NCBI GenBank assembly: GCA_029879665.1 | Contig: JAOUPW010000138.1 | Coordinates: forward strand, 1 to 6,069 | Direction: 5' to 3' | DNA length: 6,069 nucleotides | Source of the DNA: Rhodospirillales bacterium | Lineage (GTDB): Bacteria > Pseudomonadota > Alphaproteobacteria > Rhodospirillales > JAOUPW01 | Shown: piece after piece, positions 1 to 6,069 of the stretch | Layout of the letters: each line of letters starts with the position of its first letter | Numbering within the stretch: the stretch's first letter is position 1 | Notes under the pieces: generated by a model | Seen by the model: only the letters and a program-made list of their open reading frames with translations | What the model was told of the DNA's origin: nothing | Databases searched by the model: none | Made by a program: the position numbers and the translations under genes

Positions 1-293
1 TCGGCAACCCGCCGGTGATGATGTATCTGCTGTCCGGCCGCGATCAGGCCGCCACCAACCGCGCCAATTTCACCGGCTATTTCGCGATCACCCTGCTGAT
101 GTTAATCGCCCTGATGGCGTTTAAGGAACAGATTACATGGGGCAACGTGCAAATGTCGGCGCTGTTGCTGCCGGTGTTCATGCTCGCGGCGTGGACCGGC
201 AGCCGCCTGTTCCGCAAATCCAGCGAGGCGCTTTACCGGCGCGTCGCCCTGGGCATTTTGTTTTTCACCGGTCTTTATGGGGTGATCCGCTAA
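1..293 (+). CDS. TauE/SafE family membrane transporter, C-terminal part (5' end outside window)
   Basis: The reading frame is open from the left edge and gives 96 complete codons before TAA at 291-293. The first bases belong to a split codon, so the true start lies outside the window and the GTG at 15 is internal. The visible protein begins GNPPVMMYLLSGRD and continues AATNRANF. This matches the glycine-proline motif and the following segment that open the second half of TauE/SafE (sulfite exporter / DUF81) proteins. Three hydrophobic stretches follow: around FAITLLMLIALMAF, around ALLLPVFMLAAW, and the final ALGILFFTGLYGVI. They are separated by short basic loops, as expected for the last membrane helices of an inner-membrane carrier. 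Family members move sulfite, sulfoacetate or other small organic anions, and the substrate cannot be read from this fragment. The gene converges on cobQ and is probably not part of the cobalamin transcript. Family assignment is fairly sure; function is not. Confidence 0.8.
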   Translation, partial: GNPPVMMYLLSGRDQAATNRANFTGYFAITLLMLIALMAFKEQITWGNVQMSALLLPVFMLAAWTGSRLFRKSSEALYRRVALGILFFTGLYGVIR

Positions 294-297
294 CCCC

Positions 298-1797
298 TCA
301 CTCCGCCGCCGCCAGCAACCGATCCAGGTCCAGGTGCGTTTCCAGATGCGCCGCCAGCTTGTCCAGCGTGTCCTCGACGCGGGCCTCGAAGGCCTGGCCG
401 CGCACATGGCCGGAGCGCAGGCGGGAGAGAAAGCCGTAGCGGAAGGCGTCCGCCGCGAAAACCCCGTGCAGATAACTGCCCCGAACCAGGCCGTCTTCCG
501 ACACCGCGCCTTCACGGCGGCCGTCGTCGAGCATGAACCAGGGGCGGGCGCGGGCCGGGCCCTCGGTCAGCCCGATATGCATTTCATATCCATGCACCGG
601 TTCGCCCGAACCTTCTTCCACGCCACGGACCACTTCCAGGGCCTTGTCGCCGGAAATGACGGTTTCCAGATCGAGCAGACCCAGACCCGGCGCGTCGCCG
701 GGCGGGCCTTCGATGCCGTCCGGGTCGGCGACGCGTTTGCCCAGCATCTGAAAGCCGCCGCACAGGCCGACCACCATGCCGCCCCGGCGGCGGTGGGCGG
801 CAATGTCCGTATCCCAGCCCTGGCCGCGCAGGAATTTCAGATCGGCGAGGGTGGATTTGGAGCCCGGGATCAGCACCACGTCGGCGTCGCCGGGGAGGGG
901 CCGGCCGGGCTCGATCACCTGCACATGGACACCGGATTCGGCGCGGAGCGGATCGAGATCGTCGAAGTTGGCGATGCGCGCCAATCGCGGCACCGCGATC
1001 TTGATCAGGTCCGCCGTCGTTTCATTGTCCCGTGATCCATACTCCAGTGCCTCACCGGAAGTGGCGCTGTCCAGCGCCATGGCGTCTTCTTTCGGCAGGA
1101 ATCGTGCTTCGGGAAAAAAGGGCACGATGCCGAAACAGTCCATGGCGCTACGCGCCTTGATCATTTCAACAGCGTCTTCGAACAGGGAAGCGTCGCCCCG
1201 GAACTTATTGATGATGTAGCCCCGGACGAGCGCCCGTTCAGCGCCGCTGAGCAATTCATGGGTGCCGATGAGGCTGGCGATGACGCCGCCGCGGTCGATG
1301 TCGCCGACCAGCACCACGGGAACGTGGGCGGCGGTGGCAAATCCCATGTTGGCGATGTCGGCATCCCGCAGATTGATTTCGGCGGCGCTGCCGGCGCCTT
1401 CCACGACCACCAGATCGGATTGGTCTTTCATAAACCGGAAACTTTCCAGCACACGGGGCAGCAGATCTTTTTTGAGGCCATGATAATCCCTGGCCGATGC
1501 ATTGCCGGTGACGCGGCCCTGCACGATCACCTGGGCGCCGACGTCGCTTTGCGGTTTGAGCAAAACCGGGTTCATGTGCACACTCGGCTCGGCCCCGGCG
1601 GCGCGGGCCTGCAACGCCTGGGCGCGACCGATTTCGCCGCCGCCCGGCACCACGGCGGCGTTGTTGGACATGTTCTGCGGTTTGAACGGACGCACCTTCA
1701 AACCGCGCTGGGTATATGCACGGCAGAGCCCGGCCACCAGCAGGGATTTGCCCACATCCGAGCCGGTGCCCTGAAGCATGAGGGTTTTTGCGTTCAT
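298..1797 (-). CDS. cobQ: Cobyric acid synthase CobQ (glutamine-hydrolysing)
   Basis: This 499-residue protein has the usual length and both domains of cobyric acid synthase. In the cytoplasm the enzyme uses ATP and glutamine to amidate side chains b, d, e and g of adenosylcobyrinic acid a,c-diamide, giving adenosylcobyric acid. The N-terminal dethiobiotin-synthetase-like ATPase domain shows the P-loop GTGSDVGKS (residues 10-18), [10 protein letters not shown] (38-47), EGAGS (133-137) and GDIDRGG (165-171). The C-terminal class I glutamine amidotransferase domain shows the nucleophile in [10 protein letters not shown] (Cys346), then HGYEMHIG (402-409) and SYLHGVF with the catalytic His444. 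No key residue is missing. The ATG at 1797 is right because [18 protein letters not shown] aligns with the family's normal N terminus, yet no Shine-Dalgarno sequence precedes it; the leader is AT-rich (TTTAATAAACAA). It is the last cob gene of the leftward run, and its TGA is four bases from the stop of the convergent transporter gene. Confidence 0.97.
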   Translation of the reverse strand: MNAKTLMLQGTGSDVGKSLLVAGLCRAYTQRGLKVRPFKPQNMSNNAAVVPGGGEIGRAQALQARAAGAEPSVHMNPVLLKPQSDVGAQVIVQGRVTGNASARDYHGLKKDLLPRVLESFRFMKDQSDLVVVEGAGSAAEINLRDADIANMGFATAAHVPVVLVGDIDRGGVIASLIGTHELLSGAERALVRGYIINKFRGDASLFEDAVEMIKARSAMDCFGIVPFFPEARFLPKEDAMALDSATSGEALEYGSRDNETTADLIKIAVPRLARIANFDDLDPLRAESGVHVQVIEPGRPLPGDADVVLIPGSKSTLADLKFLRGQGWDTDIAAHRRRGGMVVGLCGGFQMLGKRVADPDGIEGPPGDAPGLGLLDLETVISGDKALEVVRGVEEGSGEPVHGYEMHIGLTEGPARARPWFMLDDGRREGAVSEDGLVRGSYLHGVFAADAFRYGFLSRLRSGHVRGQAFEARVEDTLDKLAAHLETHLDLDRLLAAAE

Positions 1798-1803
1798 TTG
1801 TTT

Positions 1804-1831
1804 ATTAAACCACAGAGAACAAAAAGGTCAC
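1804..1831 (-). promoter_or_regulatory. Possible sigma-70 promoter for cobQ, placed for a leaderless transcript
   Basis: Reading leftward, GTGACC (1831-1826, four of six to TTGACA) is followed after 16 bases by TTTAAT (1809-1804, five of six to TATAAT). The six bases AAACAA then lead directly to the cobQ ATG. Transcription would be expected to start at or within a base or two of the A of the ATG, which fits the lack of a ribosome binding site. The -35 box and spacer lie inside the CACAGAG-type repeat. This is pattern matching only. Such boxes arise by chance in AT-rich gaps, and cobQ may simply be read through from upstream. Confidence 0.25.
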
Positions 1832-1903
1832 AGGGGCGTAACGTCCGATCTTGCCGCCGCCCTTTGGTTCAAGAATTTTAACCCTGTGATCTCCGTGACT
1901 TCC
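1810..1903. repeat. Decayed CACAGAG-type inverted repeat upstream of cobQ
   Basis: This fills most of the gap between the SYLF gene and cobQ. The left side reads CCACAGAGAAC, then an A run, then GGTCACAGGG (1826-1835). The right side starts CCCTGTGATC (1882-1891) and continues TCCGTGACTT. The inner ten-base arms pair at nine of ten positions; farther out the pairing falls apart, with 16 of 26 matching over the longer arms. The 46 bases between the inner arms show no recognisable feature. The CACAGAG/CTCTGTG vocabulary is shared with the cleaner copy at 3271-3331, so I read the two as members of one dispersed family, this one older or more damaged. On the leftward transcript the second arm is followed by CCTTTTTGTT, so a weak terminator or attenuator ahead of cobQ is conceivable, but the stem is short and the loop long. 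Confidence 0.55.
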
Positions 1904-1918
1904 GGGATTCACCCCTGC

Positions 1919-2599
1919 TTATTTGACGATCAGGGATTCCCGCAAGCCGTCGGCCTTGGGATTGGTATACTTTCCTTCAAGCACGATGCCTTCGGGTGTG
2001 GCGCCGGCGCCGTAATGAATTTCGTTCAGATCCTTGCGCCGGATCAGCGCCGCGCCTTCCAGCGAAACGCCGCCGAACAGACCGGCGGATTGCGCGAAGA
2101 CGACGATGTCGGCACCGAGATTGGTGGTGATGGCGCCTTCCATGCCGCCGCCCAGCGTGCCGACGGTAATTTCCAGATCGGCGCCGATCTTGCCCTGATG
2201 CTTGATCAAGGATTCCACCGCGCCCTTATTGCGGATTACCAGCACCATTTCGGTGATCTGGCCGCCGGCCTGAAAGCCGAAGCTGCCGGCGCCCAGGGTA
2301 TAAAACGCCGGCTGACCCCAGCCGGCATCGTTGCGGGCGATCAGAACCCCGGTGCCGCCTTCGGCGCCGATCAGGAATCCCGCCTTGATAACGCCAGGGA
2401 AGATGGCGGCGCCGGCCGCGTCCTGCAGCATGTCCCGGAACAGCCCCATGGGGGCTTCGTTGCGCTGCTTGAAGGTTTCCACCGTCCAGCGGGCCTTGTC
2501 GAGAATCGCCGCCGTGTCCGCCGGTGTCGAGGCGGCACAAGCGGCAAGGTTGAACGCCAGCGCCAGCACCGCGATACCCGATCCGATTTTTTTCATCAT
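1919..2599 (-). CDS. SYLF-domain (DUF500/Ysc84-like) lipoprotein
   Basis: From the ATG at 2599 the protein has 226 residues. It opens with MMKK, a hydrophobic stretch and the lipobox LAAC (lipidated Cys21). Because Ala, not Asp, follows the cysteine, transport to the outer membrane is more likely than inner-membrane retention. The mature part is a single SYLF domain. Typical elements are IFPGVIKAGFLIGAEGGTGVL, PAFYTLGAGSFGFQAGGQ, the lysine/glycine stretch KIGADLEITVG, and SAGLFGGVSLEGA near the C terminus. SYLF domains bind lipids in eukaryotic proteins; the bacterial lipoproteins have no agreed function. An earlier in-frame ATG at 2626 would add nine residues (MNFMNRGNG) before the signal peptide. 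It lacks a well-placed ribosome binding site, whereas 2599 has one, and the shorter form gives a normal signal peptide; 2596 is also possible. The gene begins just after the cobO stop, so it is probably co-transcribed. Nothing in it suggests a corrinoid reaction. Confidence 0.9.
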   Translation of the reverse strand: MMKKIGSGIAVLALAFNLAACAASTPADTAAILDKARWTVETFKQRNEAPMGLFRDMLQDAAGAAIFPGVIKAGFLIGAEGGTGVLIARNDAGWGQPAFYTLGAGSFGFQAGGQITEMVLVIRNKGAVESLIKHQGKIGADLEITVGTLGGGMEGAITTNLGADIVVFAQSAGLFGGVSLEGAALIRRKDLNEIHYGAGATPEGIVLEGKYTNPKADGLRESLIVK

Positions 2600-2604
2600 C
2601 CCAT

Positions 2605-2610
2605 TCCCCC
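2605..2610 (-). promoter_or_regulatory. Ribosome binding site deciding the SYLF lipoprotein start
   Basis: GGGGGA on the - strand lies five bases before the ATG at 2599. It supports that start, or the adjacent ATG at 2596, over the upstream in-frame ATG at 2626. The nearest purine-rich stretch to the 2626 ATG, GGGAG near the end of cobO, is about 14 bases away and so too far. Confidence 0.55.
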
Positions 2611-2629
2611 GATTCATGAAGTTCATTTG

Positions 2630-3241
2630 CTAGAATTCCACTCCCACCTGCGCCTTAACGCCGGAACGGAACGGATGTTTAACCTGCGTCATGTCGGTGA
2701 CCAGATCGGCGGCCTCGATCAATTCTTCCTTGGCGTTGCGTCCGGTAATTACCACGTGCAGGTCGGGCCGTTTTTCTTGTAGCACCTTGAGCACGCCTTC
2801 AAGCGCGATGTAATCGTACCTTAATACGATGTTCAACTCATCCAGGATCACCATCTTGAACGAGGGATCGTTCATCATGTCCTGCGCCATGCGCCAGCCC
2901 TGTTCCGCCGCCGCGACGTCGCGCGCGCGGTCCTGGGTTTCCCAGGTGAACCCTTCGCCCATGGCCTGCATCACGCAGAGATCGGGGAAGGCTTCCAGCA
3001 CCTTGCGTTCGCCGGTTTCCCACACGCCCTTGACGAATTGCACGATACCCACCTTCATGCCGTTGCCGATGGCGCGCGCCGCCAGGCCCATGGCCGCTGT
3101 GGACTTGCCTTTGCCCTTGCCGGTGTGAACGATGATCAGACCCTTCTCGATGGTCTTGGTGGCGAGGATCTTGTCTCGCGCCGCTTTCTTCTTGGCCATC
3201 TTTTCGTTATGGCGGGCGTTGGGGTCGGTTTCTTCGGTCAT
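2630..3241 (-). CDS. cobO: Cob(I)yrinic acid a,c-diamide adenosyltransferase CobO
   Basis: This 203-residue protein is of normal length for the CobO/CobA/BtuR family. It transfers the 5'-deoxyadenosyl group of ATP to the reduced cobalt of the corrinoid, forming the carbon-cobalt bond; it is cytoplasmic. After a charged, lysine-rich N-terminal segment comes the family's P-loop variant in HTGKGKGKSTAAMG (GKGKGKST at 41-48). Then come QFVKG (68-72), GEGFTW (95-100), the Walker B-like VILDELN (131-137), VVITGRNA (163-170), and the characteristic tail KHPFRSGVKAQVGVEF. All expected motifs are intact. The ATG at 3241 is well supported by GAGG five bases upstream. It lies downstream of cobN across a 92-base gap holding a hairpin repeat, and its TAG is followed closely by the SYLF gene. 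It is distinct from the PduO and EutT adenosyltransferase families, which lack this P-loop arrangement. Confidence 0.97.
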   Translation of the reverse strand: MTEETDPNARHNEKMAKKKAARDKILATKTIEKGLIIVHTGKGKGKSTAAMGLAARAIGNGMKVGIVQFVKGVWETGERKVLEAFPDLCVMQAMGEGFTWETQDRARDVAAAEQGWRMAQDMMNDPSFKMVILDELNIVLRYDYIALEGVLKVLQEKRPDLHVVITGRNAKEELIEAADLVTDMTQVKHPFRSGVKAQVGVEF

Positions 3242-3246
3242 GGATG

Positions 3247-3250
3247 CCTC
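3247..3250 (-). promoter_or_regulatory. Ribosome binding site of cobO
   Basis: GAGG on the - strand is separated by five bases (CATCC) from the ATG at 3241. It lies outside the neighbouring repeat, so the repeat has not displaced the cobO translation signal. Confidence 0.6.
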
Positions 3251-3270
3251 AATGTTTCATGTGTTTTTTT

Positions 3271-3331
3271 ACCACAGAGGTACAGAGACACAGAGGAAAA
3301 ACAACAATCTCTGTTTCTATGTGCCTCTGTG
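3271..3331. repeat. CACAGAG-type hairpin repeat between cobN and cobO
   Basis: The left arm (3273-3295) and right arm (3309-3331) are reverse complements at 20 of 23 positions, around a 13-base A-rich loop. The mismatches are at 3279/3281-type interior positions rather than at the ends, so the stem stays closed. The left arm is built of three eight-base units, CACAGAGG, TACAGAGA and CACAGAGG; the right arm carries three diverged units in the opposite sense. The element ends two bases beyond the cobN stop codon. On the leftward transcript no T run follows it (the next bases are mostly A), so it does not look like a standard intrinsic terminator. It could still slow exonucleases or alter the cobN-to-cobO expression ratio. 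Short dispersed repeats with this wording are, to my recollection, found in many bacterial genomes, where they are sometimes miscalled as small proteins rich in HRE/HRG. Confidence 0.8.
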
Positions 3332-3333
3332 CT

Positions 3334-6069
3334 TCAAATGGAAAGCTTTTTCAAATAAGCATGGGTGGAATTGAGTTTCGGCGCCCATAACCCCCGCTCC
3401 TGCGCTTCCAGCAGCCGGGCGCTCATTTCCTTAAGCGCTTCGGGGTTGTGGGCCTCGAAAAACCCGCGCACGGTTTCGTCGGCGACGTAGGCGTCATAGA
3501 CGGCGTCGAAGTGATGATCCTTCACACACTTTGCCGTGGCGGCGAAAGCGAACAGATAATCCACCGTCGCCGCCATTTCGAAGGCGCCCTTGTAACCGTG
3601 ACGCATGACGCCCTGGATCCATTTCGGGTTGACCACGCGGGCGCGCACGACGCGGGCGACCTCTTCTTCCAGGGTGCGAATTTTCGGCGTCTCGGGGCGG
3701 GAATGATCGGCGTGATAAACGGCGGGTTGCGACCCCGACAACACCCGCACCGCCGCCGTCATGCCGCCTTCGAACTGGTAGTAATCGTCCGAGTCCAGAA
3801 TATCGTGTTCCCGGTTGTCCTGGTTCTGGATCACCGCCTCCGCGCTTTTCAATCTTGTTTCGAACAGGCCGTGGGCGGCGGCGCCCGCCGCACCCGAACC
3901 GTAGGCATAGCCGCCCCAGGCGACATACGCTTTTGCAAGGTCGTCTTCCGTTTCCCAGCCTTTTTCGTCGATCAGCGCCTGCAGGCCGGCGCCGTAAGCA
4001 CCGGGCCTGGAGCCGAAAACGCGGAAACCGGCGCGCAGGTCCGCTTCCCCCTGGTCCAAACCGCTTGCCAAAAGCCGCGCGGTTTCATCGCGCACCCGGG
4101 CCGCCAGGGGGTTGACGTCGTCGGGCTCACTCAGCGCCGCGACGGCGCGCGCCGCACTGTCGAACAGATCGATCAGCGACGGAAAGGCATCGCGGAAAAA
4201 TCCGGAAACCCGCAAGGTGACATCGACCCGGGGCCGGTCGAGCACGCTTGCCGGCAAAATTTCGAAGCCGGTGACCCGGCGCGAGGCCGCGTCCCAGGTC
4301 GGCTTGACCCCCATCAGCGCCAAGCCTTGCGCGATGTCGTCGCCGCCGGTGCGCATATTGGACGTTCCCCAGGCGGTCAGCGCCAGGGACCGGGGCCAGG
4401 CGCCCACGTCCTGACGGTGGCGTTCGACCAAAAGCGATGCGGATTTCCAGCCCAAGGTCCAGGCCGCCGGCGTCGGCACGGTGCGAGTGTCCACCGAATA
4501 GAAATTCCTGCCGGTGGGCAGCACGTCGGCGCGGCCCCGGGTCGGGGCGCCGGACGGTCCCGGCTGCACGAAGCGGCCCTTCAGCCCGGCGAGCAGGCCG
4601 TCCAGTTCCGCCTCCCCGCAACTCTCGACGGCGGGGCGGATGCGGGCGTTGAGATCTTCCAGCACGGCGGCGGCGGCGGGGAAATTTTCACCGGGCGCGG
4701 TCGCGCCGCGGACCCATGCCAGCGACAGGGTTTCCAGCCGTTCCACCGTGTCGCCCACCGTGCGCCAAGGCGCTTCATGTAAAGAAGCATCGTCACATAT
4801 ATCAAGTGCAGCCGGACGCGGACCGTCCCAAATCTTGCCCAGTTCGCAATCGAGGGGATCGAAGTTCAGTTCAAGGTCGGCGGCCAAGGCGCGCAGCAAC
4901 GATGCGTCTTTCGCCTCCGTTCCCCGGGGCACCCGCACCAGGGCCACAAGCAGGGCGGCCAGCAGATCGCCGTCCGGGCTTTCGCCAAACACATGCAGCC
5001 CGTCCCGGATCTGCATTTCCTTCAGTTCGCACAGGTAATTGTCCAGCTCGGCTAAGGCCGCGTCCTCGTCGCCGGCGGTATCCATGCCGCAGTCCCGGTC
5101 CAGGCCCGTCGCCTGGCACAGTTCGAGGATGTCTTTTTTCAATACTTTTATACGGCGCGGATCGACCCCGGCGGCCTCGTAATATTCATCGACCAACTGT
5201 TCCAGGTCGCGCAGTGGGCCGTAGCTTTCAGCGCGGGCGAGCGGCGGCGTGAGGTGATCGACGATCACCGCACCGGCGCGGCGCTTCGCCTGGCTGCCTT
5301 CGCCCGGGTCGTTGACGATGAAGGGGTACAGATGGGGCAGCGCGCCCAAGGCCGCTTCCGGAAAACAATCCTCGCCCAGCGCCAGTGATTTGCCCGGCAG
5401 CCATTCCAAATTGCCGTGCTTGCCCAGATGGACCACGGCATCGGCGTCAAACTCGCCGCGCACCCAGGCATAAAAGGCAAGATAGCCGTGCGGCGGCGGC
5501 AGCGCCGGATCGTGATAGCTGGCGGCGGGATCGATGTTGTAACCCCGCGCCGGTTGCAGGCAGACGGCGACGTTGCCGCATCGGAACGCCGGAATGGCGA
5601 AACGGCCGCAATCCACGTCGCCGGACATATAAAAAGGATCTTCTTCCGCCGCACCCCAGCGTTCGGTGACCCGGTCGCGCACGGCGGCAGGCAGGCCCGC
5701 GAAAAAAATCTGGTACTCGGCCATGGACAAGGTTTCTTCGACGGCGCGGGACTTCACCGCCGCGTTGGTCGGTCCGGCCTGTAGACGTTTTATCAGCGCG
5801 CCGCCGTCTTCGGGAATGTCGTCCACCTCGAACCCGGCGTCTTCCAGCGCCCGCAAAACCCGGATCGTGGCAGCCGGCGTGTCGAGCCCGACGCCGTTGC
5901 CCATGCGGCCGTCCCGGTTGGGGTAATTGGCGAGCACGAGGGCGACGTTTTTCGACCAGTCCGGCGCCGTGTGCAGCCACGCCCAACGCTTTGCCATGTC
6001 GCAGACAAAGGCGATGCGGTCCGTCACCGGCTCGTAGTTGACCATATCCGTTTCCGTCAGGGCGTCGCG
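3334..6069 (-). CDS. cobN: Cobaltochelatase large subunit CobN, C-terminal 911 residues (5' end outside window)
   Basis: The frame is open through the right edge. The residues before the internal ATG at 6045 (RDALTETD) continue the conserved sequence, so that ATG is not the start. CobN proteins usually have about 1,250-1,300 residues, so roughly 70 percent is visible. CobN binds hydrogenobyrinic acid a,c-diamide and, with the CobS-CobT AAA+ motor, inserts cobalt using ATP; the complex is cytoplasmic and belongs to the aerobic pathway. Conserved blocks in order are NYPNRDGRMGNGVGLDTP (5875-5928), HLGKHGNLEW (5401-5430), IVNDPGEGSQAKRR (5278-5319), TGRNFYSVD (4489-4515), WGTSNMRTGGDDIAQG (4324-4371), RVSGFFRDAFPSLIDLFD (about 4160-4215), FGSRPGAYGAG (about 3985-4018), REHDILDSDDYYQFEGGM (about 3760-3815), and WIQGVMRHGYKGAFEMAATVDYLF (about 3552-3621). 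The protein ends AYLKKLSI. There are no frameshifts. BchH/ChlH magnesium chelatase subunits are relatives, but the NGVGLDTP block and the cobO/cobQ neighbours favour CobN. Confidence 0.96.
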   Translation of the reverse strand, partial: RDALTETDMVNYEPVTDRIAFVCDMAKRWAWLHTAPDWSKNVALVLANYPNRDGRMGNGVGLDTPAATIRVLRALEDAGFEVDDIPEDGGALIKRLQAGPTNAAVKSRAVEETLSMAEYQIFFAGLPAAVRDRVTERWGAAEEDPFYMSGDVDCGRFAIPAFRCGNVAVCLQPARGYNIDPAASYHDPALPPPHGYLAFYAWVRGEFDADAVVHLGKHGNLEWLPGKSLALGEDCFPEAALGALPHLYPFIVNDPGEGSQAKRRAGAVIVDHLTPPLARAESYGPLRDLEQLVDEYYEAAGVDPRRIKVLKKDILELCQATGLDRDCGMDTAGDEDAALAELDNYLCELKEMQIRDGLHVFGESPDGDLLAALLVALVRVPRGTEAKDASLLRALAADLELNFDPLDCELGKIWDGPRPAALDICDDASLHEAPWRTVGDTVERLETLSLAWVRGATAPGENFPAAAAVLEDLNARIRPAVESCGEAELDGLLAGLKGRFVQPGPSGAPTRGRADVLPTGRNFYSVDTRTVPTPAAWTLGWKSASLLVERHRQDVGAWPRSLALTAWGTSNMRTGGDDIAQGLALMGVKPTWDAASRRVTGFEILPASVLDRPRVDVTLRVSGFFRDAFPSLIDLFDSAARAVAALSEPDDVNPLAARVRDETARLLASGLDQGEADLRAGFRVFGSRPGAYGAGLQALIDEKGWETEDDLAKAYVAWGGYAYGSGAAGAAAHGLFETRLKSAEAVIQNQDNREHDILDSDDYYQFEGGMTAAVRVLSGSQPAVYHADHSRPETPKIRTLEEEVARVVRARVVNPKWIQGVMRHGYKGAFEMAATVDYLFAFAATAKCVKDHHFDAVYDAYVADETVRGFFEAHNPEALKEMSARLLEAQERGLWAPKLNSTHAYLKKLSI

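Noticed and set aside
1778..2782. A 334-codon + strand open frame spanning the repeat, the SYLF gene and the start of the cobO 3' region
   Set aside because: It is antisense to two well-supported genes. Its N-terminal [11 protein letters not shown] is simply the translated CACAGAG-type repeat, a known source of spurious small-protein calls.
3242..3270. Cobalamin riboswitch ahead of cobO
   Set aside because: The gap is only 92 bases and mostly repeat. There is no B12-box-like sequence and not enough room for a cobalamin aptamer. A riboswitch, if present, would lie upstream of cobN outside the window.
3271..3331. Intrinsic terminator between cobN and cobO
   Set aside because: The stem is strong, but on the leftward transcript it is followed by an A-rich stretch and not a T run. 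On the + strand there is no gene reading into it.
3132..3374. Short + strand frames reading HRGTETQRK and similar peptides across the cobN-cobO gap
   Set aside because: They translate the hairpin repeat itself and overlap cobO or cobN antisense. No ribosome binding site or conserved protein family supports them.
3448..4782. A 444-codon open frame on the + strand opposite cobN
   Set aside because: It lies wholly antisense to a clearly conserved CobN reading frame. Its translation is rich in G, R, A and H, as expected from GC-rich complementary codons, and shows no domain I recognise. GC-rich codon use readily leaves such long antisense frames open.
3334..6045. CobN start at the ATG at 6045
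   Set aside because: The frame continues open to the window edge with conserved-looking residues, and the visible portion lacks the N-terminal third of a normal CobN. The gene is cut by the window and does not start here.
3334..6069. Magnesium chelatase subunit BchH instead of CobN
   Set aside because: The two families are related. However, the NGVGLDTP and IVNDPGEG blocks in their CobN form, and the adjacent cobO and cobQ, point to cobaltochelatase; no bacteriochlorophyll genes are visible.

Overview
The window is an ordinary, well-conserved piece of an aerobic (late cobalt insertion) cobalamin biosynthesis locus. It comes from a GC-rich bacterium, most likely an alphaproteobacterium. That placement rests on the CobN/CobO/CobQ gene set, the close packing of the genes and the GC-biased third codon positions. 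No 16S or other marker gene is present, so the genus cannot be named.

Layout. At the left edge, on the + strand, is the last third or so of a TauE/SafE-type membrane transporter (1-293). Everything else is on the - strand and reads from right to left: cobN (3'-terminal 911 codons, entering at the right edge), a hairpin-forming repeat, cobO, a SYLF-domain lipoprotein gene, a second and more decayed repeat, and cobQ. The cobQ and transporter genes converge, with four bases between their stop codons. The two intergenic stretches (1798-1918 and 3242-3333) are both largely filled by CACAGAG-type repeat sequence.

How the genes work together. CobN is the large subunit of the ATP-dependent cobaltochelatase CobNST, which inserts cobalt into hydrogenobyrinic acid a,c-diamide. 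After reduction of the cobalt by an enzyme not encoded here, CobO adenosylates the corrinoid. CobQ then amidates the adenosylated a,c-diamide at four side chains to give adenosylcobyric acid. The three cob genes therefore appear in pathway order along the transcript. The SYLF lipoprotein between cobO and cobQ has no known place in this pathway.

I found no convincing undescribed system. The points worth a second look are the paired CACAGAG repeats flanking the cobO-SYLF block, a possible leaderless promoter for cobQ made partly of repeat sequence, and the lipoprotein gene embedded in the cobalamin run. No cobalamin riboswitch, tRNA, rRNA, CRISPR array or insertion-sequence gene was seen.
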